From contig CAVSCD010000012.1 in the NCBI GenBank assembly GCA_963726335.1, positions 806,001-870,000 on the forward strand: a stretch of 64,000 nt of DNA, in the 5' to 3' direction. The notes under the pieces are model-generated. The model was not told where the DNA came from. It ran no database searches and saw only the letters and a list, made by a program, of their open reading frames with translations. Below, piece by piece: positions 26,765 to 34,900 of this stretch; positions within the stretch are counted from its first letter, which is position 1; every line of letters starts with the position of its first letter. The position numbers and the translations under genes were made by a program. This DNA is from CAVSCD01 sp963726335. Lineage in GTDB: Bacteria > Acidobacteriota > Aminicenantia > Aminicenantales > UBA8522.

Positions 26765-27136
26765 TCAGCGCGTCTGGGAGACGAGCAGCACTCCCAGGAC
26801 GATCAGCGTCGCCCCCATCCATTTCAGGGGCGGCATCGGCTCCTTGAAGAGGGCGGCGGAAGCCATGGCGACGACTACAAAGGTCAGGCTGGCCACGAGG
26901 TTCGAGAACCCGAGGTTGAAGCGCGAGATCACGACCAGCCACAGCAGCGACCCGACCACCGAACAGGACAGCCCCGCCATGACCGGCCACGAGGTCAGCG
27001 CTTTCCAGAAGAACTGCAGGCTGATCTTTTGGCCGGCCAGCTGGTTCATCCCGAGTTTCAGAAAGAGCTGGCCGCCGGCCCACAGGATGATCATGAACAC
27101 AAACAGGCTCAGTTCCTTCATTTTGATCTCCTTCAT
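26765..27136 (-). CDS. Four-helix SMR/EamA-like membrane protein
   Basis: Small membrane protein of 123 residues with four predicted helices, the size of EmrE or of the ArnE/ArnF flippase subunits. Features: LWAGGQLFLKLGMNQ in helix 1, with SRFNLGFSNLVASLTFVVVAMASAALFKEP in helices 3-4, as in DMT-family half-transporters. The neighbours make translocation of a lipid-linked sugar more likely than drug efflux. The start at 27136 overlaps the DUF2304 stop (ATGA). A second ATG five codons in has its own AAGGAG. Confidence 0.82.
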   Translation of the reverse strand: MKEIKMKELSLFVFMIILWAGGQLFLKLGMNQLAGQKISLQFFWKALTSWPVMAGLSCSVVGSLLWLVVISRFNLGFSNLVASLTFVVVAMASAALFKEPMPPLKWMGATLIVLGVLLVSQTR

Positions 27137-27495
27137 TTCTCCTCGACCTCCTGGCGCAGGAGCCCCAGCTGCTGGGCCAGTTTCTTGTTCGACTCCTTGA
27201 GCTCGGAGATCGCCACCGAGAAGTGGACCAGGATGAACAATAGCCCCATAATCAGGATCAAAAAAAGAGCGGCCGGGGGGTAGCCGATCCCCACCAGGAT
27301 CGAGAATTTGTCGAGCAGTCCCCGGAAAAGCGAGATGACGAGGAAAACGACGCCCATGCCCAGCCAGAGCAGGGAGAATTCCTCCTTCAGCCTCTTGCGG
27401 CGGATGAGCTCGAGAATGAAGACGATCAGGGCCAGGCTGCCGATGATCGCCAAGACCTGGATCCTGAAGACCTCGACGTTCGCCAATTTATCCAT
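27133..27495 (-). CDS. DUF2304 family membrane protein
   Basis: Protein of 120 residues with three hydrophobic segments (about 13-31, 42-60 and 70-95) and a C-terminal coiled-coil tail (SELKESNKKLAQQLGLLRQEVEEK). The sequence FILELIRRKRLKEEFSLLWL is the core of DUF2304. Family members sit beside GT2 glycosyltransferases of the dolichyl-phosphate-sugar type, as here, and may help in glycolipid transfer. It overlaps the GT2 gene by 8 bp. Confidence 0.88.
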   Translation of the reverse strand: MDKLANVEVFRIQVLAIIGSLALIVFILELIRRKRLKEEFSLLWLGMGVVFLVISLFRGLLDKFSILVGIGYPPAALFLILIMGLLFILVHFSVAISELKESNKKLAQQLGLLRQEVEEK

Positions 27496-28210
27496 GGGTT
27501 CTCTCCGATCTCTTATTCGGTCTTCTCAACGTCAGGACGAATATGGCCAGGAAGACCTTGACCATATAATATATCGATTCGAAAAAGCCGATCGACGACC
27601 GGCCGGCCCGCCGGTCACCCATCTGCGCGGGGACCTCCCGGATGCGCAAACCGTTCTTCTTGAAGATGAAAATGGCCTCGGGCTCGGGATAGTCATCCGG
27701 ATAGGACTCGCCGGCCAGGACGATCGCCTTCCCGTTATACGCCCTGAAGCCCGAAGTGCTGTCGGTGATCTTCTCTCCGAGGAGCAGCCTGTTCGTCAGG
27801 TAAAAGATCCTGATTCCGAGACGCCGCCAGGCCCGCCCCCGGTAGCCCCCTTTTTCCATGAACCTCGAACCGACGACCATGTCCGCTTCGTCTTTCAGGA
27901 TCGGATCGAGCAGGAGCCCGACCTCGGCCGGCCGGTGCTGGCCGTCGGCATCGACCTGGACGGCCACGTCGTAGCCGTGTTTCCGGGCGTAGAGAAAGCC
28001 GGTCTGGACGGCGCCGCCGATGCCCAGGTTGAACGGCAGGGTGACGACCCGCGCCCCGGGCACGGTCGCCGCGACCTCGGCCGTCCGGTCGGTCGACCCG
28101 TCGTTGACGACGAGGATGTCGAAATCGGGGCAGGCTTCCTTGATCTCGGCCAACACGGCGCCGACTGTCTTTTCCTCGTTGTAGGCGGGAACGATGGCGA
28201 TTTTTTTCAT
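27488..28210 (-). CDS. GT2 family glycosyltransferase (DPM1/DPG synthase-like)
   Basis: Nucleotide-sugar transferase of 240 residues. IVPAYNEEKTVGAVLAEI opens the fold, followed by LVVNDGSTDRT and VQVDADGQH, where DAD is the metal motif. It resembles polyprenyl-phosphate mannose/glucose synthases, which would supply the GT39 donor lipid. It has no obvious membrane anchor of its own; the DUF2304 and SMR-like partners may provide one. The start at 28210 follows a TATATT (28227-28232 read on the minus strand) by 16 bases and lacks a clear ribosome site. First gene of the five-gene unit. Confidence 0.92.
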   Translation of the reverse strand: MKKIAIVPAYNEEKTVGAVLAEIKEACPDFDILVVNDGSTDRTAEVAATVPGARVVTLPFNLGIGGAVQTGFLYARKHGYDVAVQVDADGQHRPAEVGLLLDPILKDEADMVVGSRFMEKGGYRGRAWRRLGIRIFYLTNRLLLGEKITDSTSGFRAYNGKAIVLAGESYPDDYPEPEAIFIFKKNGLRIREVPAQMGDRRAGRSSIGFFESIYYMVKVFLAIFVLTLRRPNKRSERTHG

Positions 28211-28329
28211 GCGAGCCGGAAGCATTAATATATCCCCGAGGGGGCCCAAGTCAACCTCCGCCTTCTGGCATCAGCCGGCGCCTGATGATTTCACGCTCAT
28301 AAGCCTTCGATATGGAGCAAAGGGAGAAT

Positions 28330-28509
28330 CTCCATTTATGTGACCGTTGGGTGTTTCAGTGGGGTCCTGTCACGGCGATCCCCCGGCGCCCGAACGGTCA
28401 GTCATGATCTTCAGGATCAATGGAGTCCCTGGCATCAAACGTTCGGCCGGCGGGGGGCCCCCACGCCGTGCCACCCCTCAATCTGCTTATTGCCATCACA
28501 TAAATGGAG
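28330..28509 (+). repeat. Family-3 repeat with perfect 14-bp terminal inverted repeats, copy 2
   Basis: CTCCATTTATGTGA at 28330-28343 and its exact complement at 28496-28509 bound a 180-bp unit. Inside, GGGGTCCTGTCACGGCG on the left and CGCCGTGCCACCCC on the right correspond to copy 1. The central part differs from copy 1. There is no coding signal. It looks like a MITE or similar non-autonomous element. A family-2 repeat starts 9 bp further on. Confidence 0.85.
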
Positions 28510-28518
28510 GTCCTTCCC

Positions 28519-28705
28519 AGCCTGACATATTCATAAAAAGCGCCTCGTCTTTTTTCCATCTCTCTTTATGCGGCGCTTTTACCCTTCGGGCGAGCCGATT
28601 CGGCCCCATCGGCTTCGTTCTCGGAGTTCGCAGTACCAAAGAGTACAGCTTCACCCCTCGGGCCTCGCATCTGGGGGCCGCCTCGATTCGTGAATAATTC
28701 AGGCT
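28519..28705 (+). repeat. Family-2 hairpin repeat, copy 2
   Basis: Matches the copy at 9978-10165 over its full length with few differences (for instance CATCTCTCTTTATGCGG against CATCTCTCTTTAGGCGG). Same orientation, same hairpins and same AGCCTGA...TCAGGCT ends. It leaves only about 50 bp for the alanine racemase promoter. Confidence 0.85.
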
Positions 28706-28743
28706 AAAGCCGAGGGGGATTTGCAGTCGGGCGGAGTTTGGGC

Positions 28744-28749
28744 TATATA
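28744..28749 (+). promoter_or_regulatory. -10 element of alr, spaced for a leaderless or near-leaderless transcript
   Basis: TATATA at 28744-28749 is separated from the ATG at 28757 by 7 bases. Transcription would start at or within a base or two of the start codon. A GGAAGG touches the ATG directly, which is too close for a normal ribosome site. Confidence 0.45.
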
Positions 28750-28756
28750 CGGAAGG

Positions 28757-29902
28757 ATGCTCAAACGATCCGACCGGGCGGGGCTTCGCACCTGGATCGA
28801 GCTCGACCGGAAAGCGCTGGCCGGCAATTTGCGGCTCTTCCGCGGGGTCCTGCCGCACGGCTGCGGCATCATGGCCGTCTGCAAGAGCAACGCTTACGGC
28901 CACGGGCTGTATGACCTCGCGCCCCTGCTCGAAGAGCTGGAAGTGGACTGGTTCGGGGTCGATTCGATCGTCGAGGCCGTGACGCTTCGTGAAAAGGGCA
29001 TCCGGCGGCCCCTCCTGGTTTTTGGCTACACCCTTCCCAGCCGGTTCGATGATGCCGCTGATCATGGCGTCAGCCTGACCATGTCGTCGCTCGCCAACCT
29101 CCGCGCCCTGGCGCGGCCCGGCCGCCGGAGGCGTATCGCCGTCCATCTCAAGATCGACACGGGGATGCACCGGCAGGGGCTGATGCGGCCGGAGTGGCCC
29201 GCCGCGCTGAGCCTCCTGAAACGACACGCCGCGAGAGTCCGGCTTGAGGGACTGTACACCCATTTCGCCGAGGCCAAAGACCCCGCGCGGCGGGAGTCCA
29301 CCCGGATGCAGATCCGCGAATTCGACACGGCGGCGGCGTTCTTCCGGGCGGGCGGTCTGGCTCCGCTGCTTCACTCCGGGGCGACGTCGGGGGCCCTCAA
29401 CTATCCCGAGGCGAGATACGACCTTGTGAGGATTGGCATCGGTCTGATGGGGCTCTGGCCCTCCGACGAGACCCGTCTTGCCTGGGAAAAGGATCTCCGT
29501 TTGAGGCCCGTACTGAGCTGGCGGAGCCTGATCTCCGAGACGAAGAGGCTCCGCAAGGGAGACGCCGTCGGCTATAACTTCACCGAGAGGCTGGGGCGCG
29601 CTTCGACCGTGGGTATCTGCCCTGTCGGCTACTGGCATGGTTTTCCCCGCAGCCTGAGCCGCACCGGCGAGGTCCTCGTCCGCGGCCGCCGGGCGAAGGT
29701 CCTGGGCACGGTCTCGATGGACATGATCGTCGTTGACCTGACCGGCATCCCGGGGGCACGCCCGGGCGATGTCGTGACGCTCATCGGCCGCGACGGCGCC
29801 GGGGAGGTCTCCGCCTGTGAGGTCGCCCGTAAGGCCGGAGTCTCGCATTACGAGCTCCTGACGCGCCTGAACCCGCTCATTCAGAAATTCCGCATCGGCT
29901 AG
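28757..29902 (+). CDS. alr: Alanine racemase
   Basis: PLP enzyme that makes D-alanine for peptidoglycan. In 381 residues the Schiff-base lysine is Lys43 in VCKSNAYGHG and the opposite catalytic base is Tyr273 in AVGYNFTERLG. LKIDTGMHRQGL and SMDMIVVDLT are further family motifs. The length is normal. The start at MLKRSDRAGLRTWIELDRKAL gives the usual N-terminus. Repeats lie on both sides, and the TAG stop is in the CTAG that opens repeat copy E. Confidence 0.95.
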   Translation: MLKRSDRAGLRTWIELDRKALAGNLRLFRGVLPHGCGIMAVCKSNAYGHGLYDLAPLLEELEVDWFGVDSIVEAVTLREKGIRRPLLVFGYTLPSRFDDAADHGVSLTMSSLANLRALARPGRRRRIAVHLKIDTGMHRQGLMRPEWPAALSLLKRHAARVRLEGLYTHFAEAKDPARRESTRMQIREFDTAAAFFRAGGLAPLLHSGATSGALNYPEARYDLVRIGIGLMGLWPSDETRLAWEKDLRLRPVLSWRSLISETKRLRKGDAVGYNFTERLGRASTVGICPVGYWHGFPRSLSRTGEVLVRGRRAKVLGTVSMDMIVVDLTGIPGARPGDVVTLIGRDGAGEVSACEVARKAGVSHYELLTRLNPLIQKFRIG

Positions 29903-30008
29903 TGTCCCGTCTCGTAATTCTCCTTCCGAAGTCCCTCAAACTCCCCCGCGGTGGCGCGTCTTTGTTGTTTATTTTGAAAACCGAGTTATTTGCGAGACGC
30001 ACCACTAG
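29899..30008 (+). repeat. Family-1 CTAG-bounded repeat, copy E (internally deleted)
   Basis: Only 110 bp between CTAG at 29899-29902 and CTAG at 30005-30008. It keeps the first strand of the left hairpin and the whole right hairpin but lacks the middle. Its right part is almost identical to copy F over about 75 bp, pointing to a recent partial duplication or an unequal exchange within a tandem. Confidence 0.8.
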
Positions 30009-30208
30009 TGTCCCGTCTCGTAATTCTCCTTCCGAAGACCCACGCTAAGACGGGACACTTCCAGGGGGAAGTCGAGCTTCCCCCTCGGCGCTTCGTTTCA
30101 CTCCGCTGACCCCCTGAGGGGAACGCCGCCGTCCCCCTCAAACTCCCCCGCGGTGGCGCGTCTTTGTTGTTTATTTTGAAAACCGAGTTATTTGCGAGAC
30201 GCGCCACG
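30005..30208 (+). repeat. Family-1 CTAG-bounded repeat, copy F
   Basis: Full-length copy in tandem with E, starting at CTAG 30005-30008. The right hairpin ends GCGCCAC followed by GGGG, so the right CTAG is lost. The left hairpin stem here is GTGTCCCGTCT / AGACGGGACAC. Confidence 0.83.
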
Positions 30209-30272
30209 GGGCGCTTGGTTGCCGGCAGGACGGCCTCCTGACGCTTTCCCCCGGATATCTGCCCTACCCGAG

Positions 30273-30289
30273 TGTAAATAAAATTTACA
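30273..30289 (+). promoter_or_regulatory. Perfect dyad upstream of the sigma-54 promoter (activator site candidate)
   Basis: TGTAAAT-AAA-ATTTACA, 7-bp arms with no mismatch. It is about 40 bp upstream of the -24 element. The distance and symmetry fit an upstream activating sequence for a Fis-type helix-turn-helix dimer such as the regulator encoded at 33475-34827. Confidence 0.6.
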
Positions 30290-30328
30290 GGGAAACTGAG
30301 CCATATGGGGGAAAAAACAGGCCGATGC

Positions 30329-30344
30329 TGGCACGAAAGTTGCT
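30329..30344 (+). promoter_or_regulatory. Sigma-54 (-24/-12) promoter of the SBP-kinase-regulator operon
   Basis: TGGCACGAAAGTTGCT matches the sigma-54 consensus TGGCAC-N5-TTGCW at every fixed base. GG (30330-30331) and GC (30342-30343) have the required 10-bp spacing. The ATG is 46 bp further on. The operon itself encodes a sigma-54 activator. Confidence 0.75.
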
Positions 30345-30349
30345 CGGGT

Positions 30350-30378
30350 TTGCATTCCCAATGGTTCTTTCCTATCAT
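30350..30378 (+). promoter_or_regulatory. Possible second, sigma-70-type promoter for the same operon
   Basis: TTGCAT at 30350-30355, a 17-bp spacer, and TATCAT at 30373-30378, with the ATG 11 bases later. It could give basal expression, but it overlaps the sigma-54 start region and may be chance. Confidence 0.35.
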
Positions 30379-30389
30379 GATGTGGCCTG

Positions 30390-32009
30390 ATGTCGCGATT
30401 TCGACTACCGGGAAGAATTTTCCTCTCCCTTTTTATTGCCATAGCCCTGGTGCTGGGATCCTCTGCGCCTGTGGTTCCTTCCCCGACCGGAAAAAGCGCG
30501 GAGGAAGCTCGCCCGGGGGGCACGCTCCGGGTCGGTTCCCCGGACGCCGGGGAGTTCCGGGCGACCTTCGACCCGTCGGCCGGCGCTCCCGCTTTCCTCC
30601 TTGAGCAGGTTTTCGACGGCCTGGTCAGGCTCGACAGCAACCTCGGCATCGTGACGGCGTTGGCCGAATACTGGGTGATCTCCGAAGACGGAAAGACATA
30701 TACTTTTTACCTTCGCCAGGGCATCAAGTTCCACCACGGCCGGGAGCTCGAGGCCGCGGACGTCAAGTTCTCCCTGGAGCGACTCATCAGAGGCGACTCG
30801 CCCGGTCCCCATGCCGGTCACTTCCTCGGCAAGTTGCTCGGGGCGCAGGAATTCTATGACGGCCGGGCCGACGGAGTCGCCGGGATCAGGGTTCGGGACC
30901 ATTCGACGCTGGAGATCGAATGGCTCCAGCCCGAAGTCACCACGCTCTATCTACTGAGCATGCCCTTCTGCAAGGTCCTGCCCAGGGAACTCGTCCTCAG
31001 CCAGGGCCGGGGCTTTTTCCTCAAGCCGTCGGGCACCGGCCCGTTCCGGTTCGCTTATTGGCTCCGCAACACCCGCCTCGAAGTCGTCGGCGCGAGGCTG
31101 GAGCGGAACGAAGGATATTTCGGACGGAAGCCCTACCTCGAGGCGGTCGAGTTTAGTCCTTTCTACACTCTCGACCACTTCCTGAGCGGGGAGGTCGACA
31201 TCCTGATCTATGCCTCGGAGCGGCTGGCAGACAGCGGCTGCCGGGTCCTGGAAGAGGAAAGCTTCAATCCCGTTTATCTCGGGATGAGCTGTCACATCCC
31301 CCCGCTGGACATGACCGTCGTGCGCCGGGCGCTGGCCCTGGCCGTCAATAAAAAGGAGATCGCCCGGGCCGCCTTCCGGCTGGACACCGTTCCCCGGGTA
31401 ACGGACAACTTCATCCCCGCCAAGCTCCCGGGCTTCTTCCCGGCCGACCGGGTTGACGCTTACCGGCCGGAGGAAGCCAAGGCCCTCCTCCGCGGGGAAG
31501 GCTTCATCGGCGCGGCGAGCTTTCCGCCGTTCAAATTGTTCTTCGAGAGGCCCAAGAGGGTCGAAGACGTGAAGATCTATCGGGCCCTCCGGGACGGGCT
31601 GGCTGGGCTCGGGATCCGGCTCGACCTCGAGTATTTCGATTCCCCCGGCGAGCTCAAGACCCTCAACGATCCGTACTTCATCGTCATCCGCTCGACGATG
31701 GAGTATCCCGACCCGGGGAACCTGGTGACCCCGCTGTTTTTCTCGCTCTCCCAACGCAATCTCGAGACACTCCATTACTCGAGCCGGCCGCTCGACGATC
31801 TTATCCGGAAAACCGAGTCCGAGCGGAGCTGGACCGAGCGGACCGCCCTTTTCCGCCGGATCGAGGCGCTGCTCAACGAAGACATGCCGGCGGTGCCGCT
31901 CTATTCAGGAGACCGGCGGCTGGCCGTCCAACCGCGCGTCCGCGGCCTGGCCGCACCGCCCTTCGGGTTCCGGTACCTCCAAGTCAAGGAGGTCTGGCTG
32001 GCCAGATGA
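30390..32009 (+). CDS. Family-5 solute-binding protein (peptide/nickel ABC type), probably sensory
   Basis: Exported binding protein of 539 residues. After a signal peptide (RIFLSLFIAIALVLGSSAPVV) comes the SBP_bac_5 fold: GGTLRVGSPDA at the mature start, then FDGLVRLDSNLGIVTALAEYWVISEDGKTYTFYLRQGIKFHHG, the family signature region. No permease or ATPase gene adjoins it. Instead its TGA overlaps the ATG of a histidine kinase by 4 bp. The simplest reading is a periplasmic ligand sensor feeding the kinase, perhaps for peptides. The start lies downstream of a sigma-54 promoter. Confidence 0.88.
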   Translation: MSRFRLPGRIFLSLFIAIALVLGSSAPVVPSPTGKSAEEARPGGTLRVGSPDAGEFRATFDPSAGAPAFLLEQVFDGLVRLDSNLGIVTALAEYWVISEDGKTYTFYLRQGIKFHHGRELEAADVKFSLERLIRGDSPGPHAGHFLGKLLGAQEFYDGRADGVAGIRVRDHSTLEIEWLQPEVTTLYLLSMPFCKVLPRELVLSQGRGFFLKPSGTGPFRFAYWLRNTRLEVVGARLERNEGYFGRKPYLEAVEFSPFYTLDHFLSGEVDILIYASERLADSGCRVLEEESFNPVYLGMSCHIPPLDMTVVRRALALAVNKKEIARAAFRLDTVPRVTDNFIPAKLPGFFPADRVDAYRPEEAKALLRGEGFIGAASFPPFKLFFERPKRVEDVKIYRALRDGLAGLGIRLDLEYFDSPGELKTLNDPYFIVIRSTMEYPDPGNLVTPLFFSLSQRNLETLHYSSRPLDDLIRKTESERSWTERTALFRRIEALLNEDMPAVPLYSGDRRLAVQPRVRGLAAPPFGFRYLQVKEVWLAR

Positions 32010-33474
32010 GCGCTCTGCGGAGACGTCGGTTCAAGGTCACGCTCTACGCGCGGTTCATGATCCTGACCACCTCGCTCCTCGTCCTCCTCGTCGGCTCGAT
32101 CCTCTGGCTCATCCAGAGACGCGAGGTCGCGGCCATCTCCGGGCAGGCCAAGAGCCGGGGGCTGCTGATCGCCGGGAACATCGCCAGCGTCAACCAGGAG
32201 CGCTTCGAGTTCTGGGACGCGGCCGGGATCACGGCGAGCATCGAGGAGGCGCTCGACGAAAATCTCCTGTACGTCGTCATCTACGACAAGTTCAGGAACC
32301 CGTTCGTCTCCACCGCGCTGGTCCAGGACGACCAGGACATCATCTGCTGCAGCCGGCTGCCCGCCAAGATCGATTCCCGGACCTACGCGATCACCCCGCG
32401 GAATTTCACGCGGGGCGCCCGGACCCGGCCGGTCATCGAGATCGAGATCCCCGTTTTCTTCGCCGGGTCGGAAGACCACTGGGGATCGGTCAAGGTCGGG
32501 ATGTCGCTCGAGGAAATGCGGGCGGCTATCCGGGAGACGCGGCTGATCCTCATCCTCATCGGCTGCGCCGGGCTCGGCCTCGGCACCCTGGGCGCGGCCC
32601 TGATGGCCCGGCGGATCACGGGGCCGCTCAGGAAGCTCGTCGAGGGGACGGTCCGTATTTCCCGCGGGGATTTTTCCCAGGAGATCGAGGTCGGCTCGGC
32701 CGACGAGGTCGGCGAGCTGGCCCGCGGGTTCAACGAGATGACCCGCGACCTGCTGGAGACGCGCCAGCGGATGGAGGACGCGAACAAGCGGCTGGTCCAG
32801 GCCGAAAAGCTGGCCTCGATCGGCCGGCTGTCGGCGACGATCGCCCATGAGATCCGGAACCCCCTGACCGCGGTGAAGCTCAACGTCCAGAAGCTCCTGC
32901 AGGACGACGGTCTGGGCGATGAGGAAAAGGAACACCTGGGACTGTCCGCCGAGGGCATTGTCCAGATCGAGAAATTCATCAAGGAGCTTCTGGATTTCGC
33001 CAGGGTCTCCGTGCTGAACCTGGACCGGTTCTCCGCCGTCCAGATCATGGAAGAAGCCCTGAAGATGATGACGGACGCGTTTCGGGAAAAACGCGTGGCC
33101 CTCGAGCGGAGCTACGCCGAAGGCCTTCCCCCGGTCCTGGTCGACGGCGACAGGATGCGGCAGGCCCTCCAGGGCGTTCTCCGCAACGCCCTGGAAGCCG
33201 TCAACGAAGGGGGGCGGATCGACGTCGCCCTGGCGCTCGCCGACGGCGAGCCGAGGCGGATCCGGATCGGCATCTCGGACAACGGCTGCGGGATACCCGA
33301 GAAGGACTGGGAGATGATCTTCGAGCCGTTCTTCACGACCAAGCCGACGGGGTTCGGACTTGGCCTGTCCAACGCCCGGAAGATCGTGGAGCAGCACCGC
33401 GGCTTGATCCGCGTCCGAAAAAAGCCGGGGAGGGGGACGACCTTCGAGATCCTGATCCCGAGCGAGGTGGAAAC

Positions 33475-33478
<4 letters not shown>
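32006..33478 (+). CDS. Membrane sensor histidine kinase
   Basis: Kinase of 490 residues. A first membrane helix (about 16-36), a periplasmic domain of roughly 140 residues containing a CC pair (IICCSRLP), and a second helix (about 179-201) are followed by a HAMP domain (201-253), a HisKA domain with His281 in SATIAHEIRNPLTAVK, and an HATPase with SDNGCGIPEKDW and FGLGLSNARKIV. Both ends overlap their neighbours by 4 bp (ATGA), so binding protein, kinase and regulator are translationally coupled. The ligand may be sensed directly or through the adjacent binding protein. Confidence 0.94.
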
Positions 33479-34827
<1,349 letters not shown>

Positions 34828-34854
34828 CGACCGCCGGCAATCGCCGGCCGCCTT

Positions 34855-34882
34855 TTGACAATCCCCGGCCGTTGTGTAAATC
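34855..34882 (+). promoter_or_regulatory. Possible promoter of the CHAT-protein gene
   Basis: TTGACA at 34855-34860 with TAAATC at 34877-34882 after 16 bp. The -35 is exact; the -10 is weak. It lies 18 bp before the ATG. Confidence 0.4.
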
Positions 34883-34900
34883 TTGGGGGCCGTGGACGCT

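Noticed and set aside
6400..30208. Family-1 repeats as a CRISPR array
   Set aside because: Units are about 200 bp, have no regular spacers, occur in both orientations and are dispersed; no cas gene is present.
30350..30378. Sigma-70 promoter as the main promoter of the binding-protein operon
   Set aside because: Kept only as a possible secondary start; the exact sigma-54 match, the dyad and the encoded sigma-54 activator make the latter more convincing.
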